Below, piece after piece: positions 8,217-15,291 of a DNA stretch of 64,000 bases. The notes below the pieces were generated by a model. The model had not been told where the DNA came from. It saw only the letters and a list, made by a program, of their open reading frames with translations, and ran no database searches. The number at the start of each line of letters is the position of its first letter. The stretch's first letter is position 1. The position numbers were made by a program, and so were the translations under genes. This DNA comes from an uncultured Bacteroidales bacterium. GTDB lineage: Bacteria > Bacteroidota > Bacteroidia > Bacteroidales > UBA932. Location of the stretch: contig CAKUXR010000014.1 of the NCBI GenBank assembly GCA_934700615.1, forward strand, positions 24,402 to 88,401, written 5' to 3'.

Positions 8217-9503
8217 ATGGAAACTCAGAATACAAAAGGATATCTTAATATGCAGCTGCTCCGTTTTACTACGGCGGGCAGTGTGGATGATGGTAAAAGT
8301 ACATTGATCGGAAGGCTTCTTTACGATTCCAAATCCATATTCGAGGATCAGCTCGAGGCTGTCGAGGAGGCTTCCCGCAGCCGTGGAAATGAGGAGGTCA
8401 ATCTCGCTCTCCTGACTGACGGTCTCCGTGCCGAGAGGGAGCAGGGAATCACTATTGATGTCGCTTACCGATATTTCGCAACTCCGAAGCGCAAATTTAT
8501 CATTGCGGATACTCCGGGACATATACAGTATACCAGAAACATGGTTACAGGTGCTTCTACGGCTGACCTCGCCGTGATCCTCGTGGATGCACGCCACGGA
8601 ATCATGGAACAGACCGTAAGGCATTCATATATCGCTTCTCTGCTTGCAATCAAAGAGGTTGTTGTTTGTGTGAACAAGATGGACCTCGTTGACTTTTCAC
8701 AGGAAGTGTTCGATAAGATCGTCGCAGACTACAAGGAGATGGCATCGTCCATCGAGCTCGGCAACGTCACGTTCATTCCTATTTCAGCGAAACTCGGAGA
8801 CAACGTGGTGAACAAGTCAGAGAACATGCCTTGGTACACAGGCAAGGCTCTCCTTGATTTCCTTGAGACTGTCCAGCTCCCTGTAGAAGCTGAGGACAGG
8901 ATGAGACTCCCTGTCCAGTACGTCATAAGGCCGATTTCAGACAAGTTCCCTGATTTCAGGGGTTATGCAGGCCGTCTGGCGGAGGGTACCGTAAAGAAGG
9001 GAGATAAGATTCGTATCTATCCTTCTGAGATGACCTCTACCGTTACAGGCATCTATCTCGGAGAGAAGGAACTTGAGACGGCAGTTACTCCTGAGTCAGT
9101 GGACATCACTCTTTCTGATGACATTGACATCAGCAGGGGAGACGTGATAGTTTCCGAAAGCGGAATCCAGCCTAGGGTTGAGCAGGAGGTTAACCTCAAT
9201 GTCTGCTGGTTCAGAAATTCTCCGCTTGTCCAGGGCAAGAAATACGTTATCCGTCATGCTACCCAGCAGACTCTCGGTATCGTGAAAGAGATTGAGTACA
9301 AGATAGATATCAATACCAGAGAGAAGATTTACGGCGCAGACAAGCTCATAATGAATGATATTGCCCGCGTGAGAATCAAGACAGCTGATCCTCTTATCTT
9401 CGATTACTACAAGGATAACAGGACGATGGGCAGCCTTATCTTCATCGAAGAGGGTACCAATGATACCGTAGGCGCAGGAATGATTGTTCCTGAAGAGTAT
9501 TAG
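8217..9503 (+). CDS. cysN: Sulfate adenylyltransferase subunit 1, GTPase (CysN)
   Basis: The GTPase subunit of ATP sulfurylase, which couples GTP hydrolysis to APS synthesis. The protein has 428 residues from the ATG at 8217. The TTG nine bases upstream is less likely. Motifs are G1 GSVDDGKS (21-28), G3 DTPGH (98-102) and G4 NKMD (153-156), followed by EF-Tu-like domains 2 and 3. It is shorter than E. coli CysN (475) and has no fused CysC kinase. This agrees with the downstream reductase using APS directly. The stop overlaps an AGGAGG sequence that serves cysH. Confidence 0.93.
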   Translation: METQNTKGYLNMQLLRFTTAGSVDDGKSTLIGRLLYDSKSIFEDQLEAVEEASRSRGNEEVNLALLTDGLRAEREQGITIDVAYRYFATPKRKFIIADTPGHIQYTRNMVTGASTADLAVILVDARHGIMEQTVRHSYIASLLAIKEVVVCVNKMDLVDFSQEVFDKIVADYKEMASSIELGNVTFIPISAKLGDNVVNKSENMPWYTGKALLDFLETVQLPVEAEDRMRLPVQYVIRPISDKFPDFRGYAGRLAEGTVKKGDKIRIYPSEMTSTVTGIYLGEKELETAVTPESVDITLSDDIDISRGDVIVSESGIQPRVEQEVNLNVCWFRNSPLVQGKKYVIRHATQQTLGIVKEIEYKIDINTREKIYGADKLIMNDIARVRIKTADPLIFDYYKDNRTMGSLIFIEEGTNDTVGAGMIVPEEY

Positions 9504-9515
9504 GAGGAACTTGCA

Positions 9516-10256
9516 ATGGCAGTTGATTTCAGGTCAATGTCAGTAGAGGAGCGTAAGCAGTTTGCCGCGCGTCTAAATGCTGAATTCATGGAGGGGGCTC
9601 CCGAGAAGGCTCTGGAGTATTTCCTAAATGAATTTCCGACCAGCTCGGCCCTTTCGTCCAGCCTCAGTTATGAAGACCAGACCTTGACCGACATGATGGT
9701 CAAAATCAGGAAAGATGCCCGTATCTTCACTCTTGATACAGGACGTCAATTCCCTGAGACTTACGAACTTATTGACCGTACCAATATGCAGTACGGAATC
9801 AGGATCGAGGTCTATTTCCCGGATTTCAGAAAAGTTCAGGAAATGGTCCGCGAACATGGCATAAATCTGTTCTATGACAGTGTCGAGTTCCGCCATTTGT
9901 GCTGCAATGTCCGTAAGGTCGAGCCTTTGAAACGTGCCCTTGAGGGTGTCGAGGTATGGATCAGCGGTCTCCGTCGTGAGCAGTCAGTTACCCGCGCCAA
10001 TATGCAGATGGTCGAATATGACACCGCGGACAATGTCATTAAACTTAATCCTCTGATTCTCTGGACAGAACAGCAGGTCAAGGATTATGTGGCCAAGAAC
10101 GGTGTCCCGTTCAACAAACTGCACAAGCAGGGCTTCCCGAGCATCGGTTGCCAGCCTTGTACCAGAGCCGTCAGACCTGGAGAGGATATCCGTGCCGGAC
10201 GCTGGTGGTGGGAGGACCCGGACCATCGTGAGTGCGGCCTCCACAGCAGGAAATAA
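9516..10256 (+). CDS. cysH: [4Fe-4S] adenylyl-sulfate (APS) reductase, CysH family
   Basis: Reduces activated sulfate to sulfite with thioredoxin-type thiols. In this 246-residue protein the cluster ligands C129-C130 and C212/C215 are present (CC...CxxC), which in this family marks APS reductases rather than PAPS reductases. The catalytic cysteine is C240 in ECGLH near the end. The basic substrate motif GLRREQSVTR is at 151-160. A clear AGGAGG at 9502-9507 sets the ATG at 9516. With cysD and cysN but no cysC, the locus encodes the direct APS route. No sulfite reductase is in the window. Confidence 0.92.
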   Translation: MAVDFRSMSVEERKQFAARLNAEFMEGAPEKALEYFLNEFPTSSALSSSLSYEDQTLTDMMVKIRKDARIFTLDTGRQFPETYELIDRTNMQYGIRIEVYFPDFRKVQEMVREHGINLFYDSVEFRHLCCNVRKVEPLKRALEGVEVWISGLRREQSVTRANMQMVEYDTADNVIKLNPLILWTEQQVKDYVAKNGVPFNKLHKQGFPSIGCQPCTRAVRPGEDIRAGRWWWEDPDHRECGLHSRK

Positions 10257-10272
10257 CGGAAGTCAATTTCGT

Positions 10273-11079
10273 CTAAATGACGATTTCGGATTCCATTCCA
10301 GTCTGCCAGTCAATGATGCTGACAGATATGATATTGCCGGAATAGTCGAGGGCTATGCTGATGTCATCAAGATTTGTGGCTGTCCAATCGAATCTTTTAC
10401 CGGTCAGAATTCCAGACAGATCGTATTCTTTTTCAGGAATATGGTCTGTCTTTTTTGTCAGTTTCAATGTCAGTCCTTTCCCTTCCCGGAATTGCCTCGG
10501 CAGGTTCAGCTGGAATGTGGCTTTGCCCATATTGTCAGCCTGTTTGGACGCCGGATACGCCGAACATCTGAATGTGCCTTCCGACGGGGCCAATGTGAAT
10601 ATGTCAAAGCCGTTCACGTTCCCTTCCACTGAAATGTCATAGGGATAGGTCCCGGAATCCGCAGCCTGACATTCTATTTCCAATGTTGCCCAGTTTTTCC
10701 TGAATCGCGCGAAGCTATATGCCGATTCGTGACGGCAATCCGTACTGTCAATGCCGGTGTGAATCCTGTCAATGTCCTTTCCCGATGGAATATAGACATT
10801 ACGGCCATCGCTCTTGCAGTCTCTGATACCTTGCAGGCAAGAAATCATTATCCGCGACTTGGGGACATCATAATGTTTTATCCTGTCTGATGCCTTCACT
10901 TCCTCGCACATCAATAATTCTGAATTGCCGCGGACAGATACGATTATATTGCCGTTCTCTTCCGATGCATCCGAAAGATCAACTGTCAGCCTGCATGGGC
11001 AGTCTGTCCTGGTTTCCTTGATGGAGCAGGAACATGCCAAAGCTGTCGCGGCTGTAAGGAGCAGTGTCCGTAATGTCAT
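10273..11079 (-). CDS. FimB/Mfa2-like fimbrial anchor lipoprotein
   Basis: A 268-residue protein with a short signal and lipobox at about 14-17 (ACSC). The text after the cysteine (SIKETRTDCPCRLTV) is typical of the Mfa2/FimB family, which anchors type V fimbriae to the outer membrane and limits their length. It is rich in cysteine (about 12 residues). Its last residues (WQTGMESEIVI) resemble the end of the pilin encoded just upstream. It is the last gene of the reverse-strand fimbrial operon, 18 bases after the pilin stop and convergent with cysH. Assignment to the superfamily is good. The exact role as anchor rather than minor tip subunit is inferred from order. Confidence 0.75.
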   Translation of the reverse strand: MTLRTLLLTAATALACSCSIKETRTDCPCRLTVDLSDASEENGNIIVSVRGNSELLMCEEVKASDRIKHYDVPKSRIMISCLQGIRDCKSDGRNVYIPSGKDIDRIHTGIDSTDCRHESAYSFARFRKNWATLEIECQAADSGTYPYDISVEGNVNGFDIFTLAPSEGTFRCSAYPASKQADNMGKATFQLNLPRQFREGKGLTLKLTKKTDHIPEKEYDLSGILTGKRFDWTATNLDDISIALDYSGNIISVSIIDWQTGMESEIVI

Positions 11080-11097
11080 GATTTCAAGTGTTAGATT

Positions 11098-12090
11098 CTA
11101 TATTGTGAAGTCTGTTTCCATACCCTGTCCCCATTCTTTTACCTCGATGTTGACTGTACATTCAAGGCTTGAAACAGGTGTGTCAGGTGAAAGTGAGCCC
11201 GGACGTGTGATGGTCAGGTTCTTGATGTTGTAGTATTTGTTTGACTCGATGTTTTCAATGGAGACAGGATAATAGTATGTCTTTCCTCCAAGCGTGGTCT
11301 CTACAACGACTCTGGTGAATCTTGCACTGAATGCTTCTGCCTGGGAATCCGTCTGTGTGCTGTTCGGATAGGTATAGAAACTTACAGGTGTGTCAAACGG
11401 AGTCTCCTCTGTAATCTTGGTGTCCGAAGCGTTTGCATACAGCAGCTCATCTACATCTGATGTAGTGTAGGCCATCTTGTTGAACCATGTGGCCGGCGCT
11501 TTCTTCTCCAGCTTGTAGTTTACGTCACCAGCGGCATTGACAACATAAATCTTGTTTACCTTGAATTCCATCTGCTTGTAGGCCTGTGAAGTGAAAGCTG
11601 CAGTGATTTTGCTGACGGTCAGTCTGGCTGCGATTCTGCTCACCTCGATTGTCTCGTTCACGGCCGGTGTCATATCTACAGCTTTGCTTCCGATCATGAC
11701 GAAATTGGTGAGCGAGTTGTCCGAGAGTTTGGATGTGGTTGCCTCGAGTTCAGACTTCTTTGAAATCTTTGAGCCGTCAGGCGCGTTGACCAGGGCATAG
11801 ACGTCCTTCGGGCCGGTCGTGCAGCTTACCTTGATGTCATTCTTCTGTGTTGACGTTGCATAAGCGTCAAGCTCTCCGTCTTTTCTGAAAACGAAAATCT
11901 GGACATTGTTGACCTTGTTTTCATTTTCCTCATTGATGGCGGCTTTAGTGAATGCCCCGTTTGAAATGTTCAGGGTCAATTCCGCCGGCGTTCCTTCAGT
12001 CTGTGCAGGAGAATCTGTCTTGTTGCAGGAAACTGCTCCTGCGAGAATGGCTGCTGATGCAACCATGAGAATTTTTTTAGGTGTTTTCAT
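11098..12090 (-). CDS. FimA/Mfa1-like major fimbrial subunit (type V pilin)
   Basis: A 330-residue prepilin with a signal peptide and lipobox ending AVSC (about residue 22). A propeptide follows, with a candidate trypsin-like cleavage region near GAFTKAAINEEN. The middle (VNNVQIFVFRKDGELDAYAT, then VYALVNAPDG) is characteristic of Bacteroidales pilins. These are exported as lipoproteins, cleaved by a surface Arg/Lys protease and polymerised by strand exchange. The C-terminal strand ends WGQGMETDFTI. It lies between an OmpA/TPR lipoprotein gene and the anchor gene in one operon. Confidence 0.82.
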   Translation of the reverse strand: MKTPKKILMVASAAILAGAVSCNKTDSPAQTEGTPAELTLNISNGAFTKAAINEENENKVNNVQIFVFRKDGELDAYATSTQKNDIKVSCTTGPKDVYALVNAPDGSKISKKSELEATTSKLSDNSLTNFVMIGSKAVDMTPAVNETIEVSRIAARLTVSKITAAFTSQAYKQMEFKVNKIYVVNAAGDVNYKLEKKAPATWFNKMAYTTSDVDELLYANASDTKITEETPFDTPVSFYTYPNSTQTDSQAEAFSARFTRVVVETTLGGKTYYYPVSIENIESNKYYNIKNLTITRPGSLSPDTPVSSLECTVNIEVKEWGQGMETDFTI

Positions 12091-12132
12091 GATTTTTATA
12101 AATGTTTAAAAGGTTGTTTTAGATTGATTTCC

Positions 12133-12156
12133 CGAGTTCTGCATTTGCGAAACTCG
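12133..12156 (-). other. Imperfect inverted repeat between OmpA/TPR and pilin genes
   Basis: Two 11-base arms around a two-base centre pair except at two positions. The sequence shares the GTTTCGCA...TGC core of the perfect palindrome at 52569-52594. It lies in the 75-base gap before the pilin gene, where a hairpin could protect or attenuate the downstream mRNA. Confidence 0.3.
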
Positions 12157-12165
12157 AATTGGTTT

Positions 12166-14118
12166 TCATTCTGTTTCCTCGTTCAGTCGGAAACGCTTTA
12201 TGAGTTCTGATATTTCCGGATCCAGGTTGCCTCTGTGTACCAGAGAAGGATTCATGCTGCAAGCCTCTTCATATAGTTCGGCGGCTTTCCTGTAGTCACC
12301 TGACCGGCTGTGCAGTATCGCCAACATATACAGGACCTGGTCTGTTTTCTTCAGACGCTCCAGGATCTCTTTCGCGCTGGCATTGTAATCCATGGCACAA
12401 TAGGCTACAGCCAAGTTGTAATCCTGATAAGGTCTGAGGATGGATATGGCCGTCTTGTAGTCCCTGTCTATTATTGCCTGCACTCCTCTCATATAAGCCG
12501 TGTCCAGGACAGTGGTCTTCACGGTGTCCAGTACCATTCCCTTCCTGTGGAGGAAGAAACTGAACTGCACTGTTCTTAGTTTCGGGTAAACTTTCTCCCT
12601 GAGATGTCTGTAGAAACTCTTTTCAGAAAGTGCCTTTTCCCTCCTGTCTTCGTCAGACTCTTTCCTTATGGTGAAATAGGCATCCTTCTCTGTCATATTC
12701 AGCAAGGAATCCTTCTTGACAAGGGCATCAAGCATGTCCCAGTTCTCACCTGAGCTTCTGGAAATGAATTTCACGTCGTCTCCTGCTCTCTTCACAATCT
12801 TTTCCGTATGGCTGTCCGAATCCAGGCTCATCATGATGCCACGTTCATTCCTGATGGAGTCCTGACAATGCTTCAGATAACTTCGGAAATAGTCTGAAAT
12901 CGAAGCGGCCCTCATTTTGGACAGCCTGGAATTGAAGGAAACAGTTCCCTCCGGGGAGCAGGATGCGGTTACAATGATGGAGTCAATGTCGAAGACCTGG
13001 TCACCGGCGAGGTCCGCGAGATTCTTCTTGATTCTGCTGATCTCGTTTCCGTTATTGCCCAGATTCATGTCAATGTCAGTTTGTCCCGCTCGGAAATCCA
13101 CATAGCATACGGTATTTGCTTCCGCCCTTCTGGAGATTACCTTGGTCATATACTTCTCGCTGTTGTCTGCAAACGAACTCAACGAGCTGATATAGAACGT
13201 CAGAGGCTTGCTTCGCGGTATCTTGAAAATGGGATTTTCCGCTTCGTAGATGGTCCCGGAGAGCTTTATGTCGGCCTTCTTCAGTCCCGGACAGGTATTG
13301 ATTGTCTGGACATAGTCATATATGAAATCTCCGTCCGGAGATACGATGACCGTGTCTAGCCTGATGCCTTCCTTGACGATAGGAGCCTTGATGTATTTGC
13401 GGTACATCTTGCCCGTCCTGGCTTTCCTGCGTTCATTGAGATTATAGAGAAACCTGTTCGTATAATGCTCGACCGCAGCCTGTTCCGTTACCCCATAGAC
13501 TGAGGCAAATACCTCGTCGGAAACAATTGAAGAGTCATTCCGGAATCTGTATATCTGAGGGATGTTCCTTTTCAGGAATACCTCCAGCAGATGCATGTTC
13601 AGGAACTGTCCGTTGTCTGATATGATGGAGTCCAGGAACTTCTGATACTGCTCATAACCACGCAGCTGCCGTTTTCTATACATGGCTCCGGTTATTATGA
13701 CAGGTTCAAGTCTGGTGCTGTCGGACATGATGAACATGTCCGGATAGAGCCTCAACTGCCACTTCCCGTCCTGGAGACTTTCCGGAACGGTCACCTGAAA
13801 TCTCAGATCGACTTTTCCGTGTCTTTCGGCAACATTCCTGAACCTGGCTGTAACTTTGGCCGCCCTGATGACATCAGTAGCCACCATCTCTCCATTCTCG
13901 TCTTTCACTGCATTCATTATGAGAACTTCTACCGGGTGTTCTGGCTCGATCGTATCTTTTTCAGACTCAAGCCCTTTACTCATCGAAGGGATGAACTGGT
14001 CCGATGGCAAAGATATGTCTGCAGATATGGAACTCTCTCTAAGGCTGCTGATTTTACGGTGCATGCTGCAGCCTGCCGTCAGTATGGCCAGAGTTACAAA
14101 CAAGGTCAGTTTTTTCAT
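12166..14118 (-). CDS. Lipoprotein with OmpA-like domain and C-terminal TPRs
   Basis: A 650-residue lipoprotein (lipobox LTAGC, C17). The N-terminal third is beta-rich and of unknown type. Residues of about 340-430 resemble an OmpA-like peptidoglycan-binding domain (VDFRAGQTDID, then ASCSPEGTVSFNSRLSKMRA). The last 100 residues read as tetratricopeptide repeats. The family is often found beside Bacteroidales fimbrial genes, where it may tie the fimbrial platform to the cell wall; that function is inferred from domains and position. It is preceded by ssb (8-base gap) and followed by the pilin gene. Confidence 0.75.
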   Translation of the reverse strand: MKKLTLFVTLAILTAGCSMHRKISSLRESSISADISLPSDQFIPSMSKGLESEKDTIEPEHPVEVLIMNAVKDENGEMVATDVIRAAKVTARFRNVAERHGKVDLRFQVTVPESLQDGKWQLRLYPDMFIMSDSTRLEPVIITGAMYRKRQLRGYEQYQKFLDSIISDNGQFLNMHLLEVFLKRNIPQIYRFRNDSSIVSDEVFASVYGVTEQAAVEHYTNRFLYNLNERRKARTGKMYRKYIKAPIVKEGIRLDTVIVSPDGDFIYDYVQTINTCPGLKKADIKLSGTIYEAENPIFKIPRSKPLTFYISSLSSFADNSEKYMTKVISRRAEANTVCYVDFRAGQTDIDMNLGNNGNEISRIKKNLADLAGDQVFDIDSIIVTASCSPEGTVSFNSRLSKMRAASISDYFRSYLKHCQDSIRNERGIMMSLDSDSHTEKIVKRAGDDVKFISRSSGENWDMLDALVKKDSLLNMTEKDAYFTIRKESDEDRREKALSEKSFYRHLREKVYPKLRTVQFSFFLHRKGMVLDTVKTTVLDTAYMRGVQAIIDRDYKTAISILRPYQDYNLAVAYCAMDYNASAKEILERLKKTDQVLYMLAILHSRSGDYRKAAELYEEACSMNPSLVHRGNLDPEISELIKRFRLNEETE

Positions 14119-14126
14119 GTCAAATG

Positions 14127-14480
14127 TTATTTTCCCATTGTCGGCTGGGCCGGCTCGTCTGTGTCAATGATGGCAATCCTGTTTGCCAGGACTTCCCATA
14201 TGGTTTTCTTGTTTCCGTCAGCTCCGTCAAACTCCTGGGTCCTCAGTCTTCCTGACACCTGAACGAAGGAACCCTTTGTTATCTTGCTGAAATCCGGCAT
14301 TCCCTTTCCGCCCCAGGCTGTAATGTTGTGCCAAGTGGTTTCTATATTGGGATTCCCGTCTTTTCCCTTGAATACATAATTGGTGGCAAGGGAGAAGTTG
14401 ACTACATCATTGTCTCCGACGTGTCTTAGCCGGACATTCCCGACATTTCCACGTAATTCGATTTTGTTGATCTGTTCCAT
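14127..14480 (-). CDS. ssb: Short single-stranded DNA-binding protein
   Basis: A 117-residue OB-fold protein of the SSB family: NKIELRGNVGNV at the start, FSLATN, a TWHNITAWG core and GSFVQVSGRLR. It binds single-stranded DNA in replication, repair or transformation. The usual flexible tail ending in an acidic peptide (DDDIPF type), which recruits partner proteins, is missing; the protein ends DTDEPAQPTMGK. It is the first gene of the reverse-strand fimbrial operon, an odd context. A second, full-length SSB is expected elsewhere. Confidence 0.88.
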   Translation of the reverse strand: MEQINKIELRGNVGNVRLRHVGDNDVVNFSLATNYVFKGKDGNPNIETTWHNITAWGGKGMPDFSKITKGSFVQVSGRLRTQEFDGADGNKKTIWEVLANRIAIIDTDEPAQPTMGK

Positions 14481-14857
14481 AATTCATTTAGTTTTAGCGT
14501 TCTTGCGATTGCGCGCTTCGTTTTGAACAGCGGCAAAGTAAAGGCGGAAAAATGTCGTGGAAAAGGAAACTTAAAAAACATCGCGGTTGTTTTTATGATT
14601 TTTAAACTTTTTGCGCGAAAAGCAACTCCAAAATGTTTTTTCTTAAACTTTTTCTTCCTCCTTTCTGTCGTTTCAGGCCACGAGCGGTCTGGCATTGATT
14701 TATTTAAGAAAAACGATGATTTGTTTAAGAAATATAAAAATTTCGCGTTATTATGCCGTCTTGAGCCACTTTCAGGCTTTAATGCCAGAAATGTTTCCCA
14801 TATTCAGCCTCCGGAACCGGTTCCTGCATTTGCGCGCAAATCAATGAAAAAGAAGTT
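14481..14857 (+). promoter_or_regulatory. Divergent intergenic region with GTTTAAGAAA repeat cluster and a palindrome
   Basis: This 377-base, AT-rich region has no supported gene. GATTTATTTAAGAAA (14697-14711) recurs as GATTTGTTTAAGAAA (14718-14732) exactly 21 bases later. An inverted copy TTTCTTAAAC lies at 14639-14648. A perfect 14-base palindrome ATTTGCGCGCAAAT (14828-14841) lies just before the next start codon. On the reverse strand TTACTTTG (14541-14534) is a near-consensus -7 box for ssb. Confidence 0.45.
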
Positions 14858-15253
14858 ATGGGAAAATATAGTATCATAGGTGAAGCCGCGAAGACTGAAA
14901 CCTGTCTCGAATGCGGGGTGGTGTTCTACGGTCCGCCGAACAAGAAGTTCTGTTGTGATACCTGCAGGAACAAGTATCATAACAGGGAGCATCAGGAAGT
15001 CAGGAACGTGAAACTGAGGACACATACGATATTGGAAAAGAACTATCGTATCCTGTCAGACCTGTTGGCAAATAATGTGCTGGCCATCGACAGGGGAGAG
15101 TTGTATATGATGGGATATACGCCCGGTTATCTCACATCAGTAATACGTACACGTACTCATGAACAATGTACGTGTTACGATATCTCTTTCAGGCGCACTG
15201 AGACCAGAGTCTGCAATATCCATAAAATCGGTTGGCATTCTTCAGGTACTTAG
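14858..15253 (+). CDS. Small zinc-ribbon protein of unknown function
   Basis: A 131-residue protein. The N-terminal part has a treble-clef or zinc-ribbon pattern (CLEC at 16-19, FCCDTCRNKYHN about 32-43) like small Bacteroidota proteins of the form CxxC...KFCsdxCRnxyhN. The rest (THTILEKNYRILSDLL...) is helical and matches nothing I know. Nucleic-acid binding is plausible from the zinc motif but not shown. It is transcribed away from the fimbrial operon and ends about 40 bases before the M3 peptidase gene, which has its own promoter. Confidence 0.7.
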   Translation: MGKYSIIGEAAKTETCLECGVVFYGPPNKKFCCDTCRNKYHNREHQEVRNVKLRTHTILEKNYRILSDLLANNVLAIDRGELYMMGYTPGYLTSVIRTRTHEQCTCYDISFRRTETRVCNIHKIGWHSSGT

Positions 15254-15255
15254 AC

Positions 15256-15263
15256 TATCTTTG
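15256..15263 (+). promoter_or_regulatory. Candidate -7 box of the M3 peptidase gene
   Basis: TATCTTTG fits the consensus. GTTG at 15231-15234 is a possible -33 element, 21 bases upstream. The start codon follows 28 bases later. Confidence 0.55.
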
Positions 15264-15291
15264 TATTCATTTTTGATAAACTGGAATTGAC

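Noticed and set aside
7812..8624. Reverse-strand frame of 270 codons spanning the cysD-cysN gap
   Set aside because: It overlaps two well-supported genes on the other strand and shows no domain.
14523..14879. Open frame of 118 codons upstream of the zinc-ribbon gene
   Set aside because: It runs through the AT-rich regulatory region and overlaps the next gene's start; residue composition (K/F-rich) is that of translated non-coding DNA.
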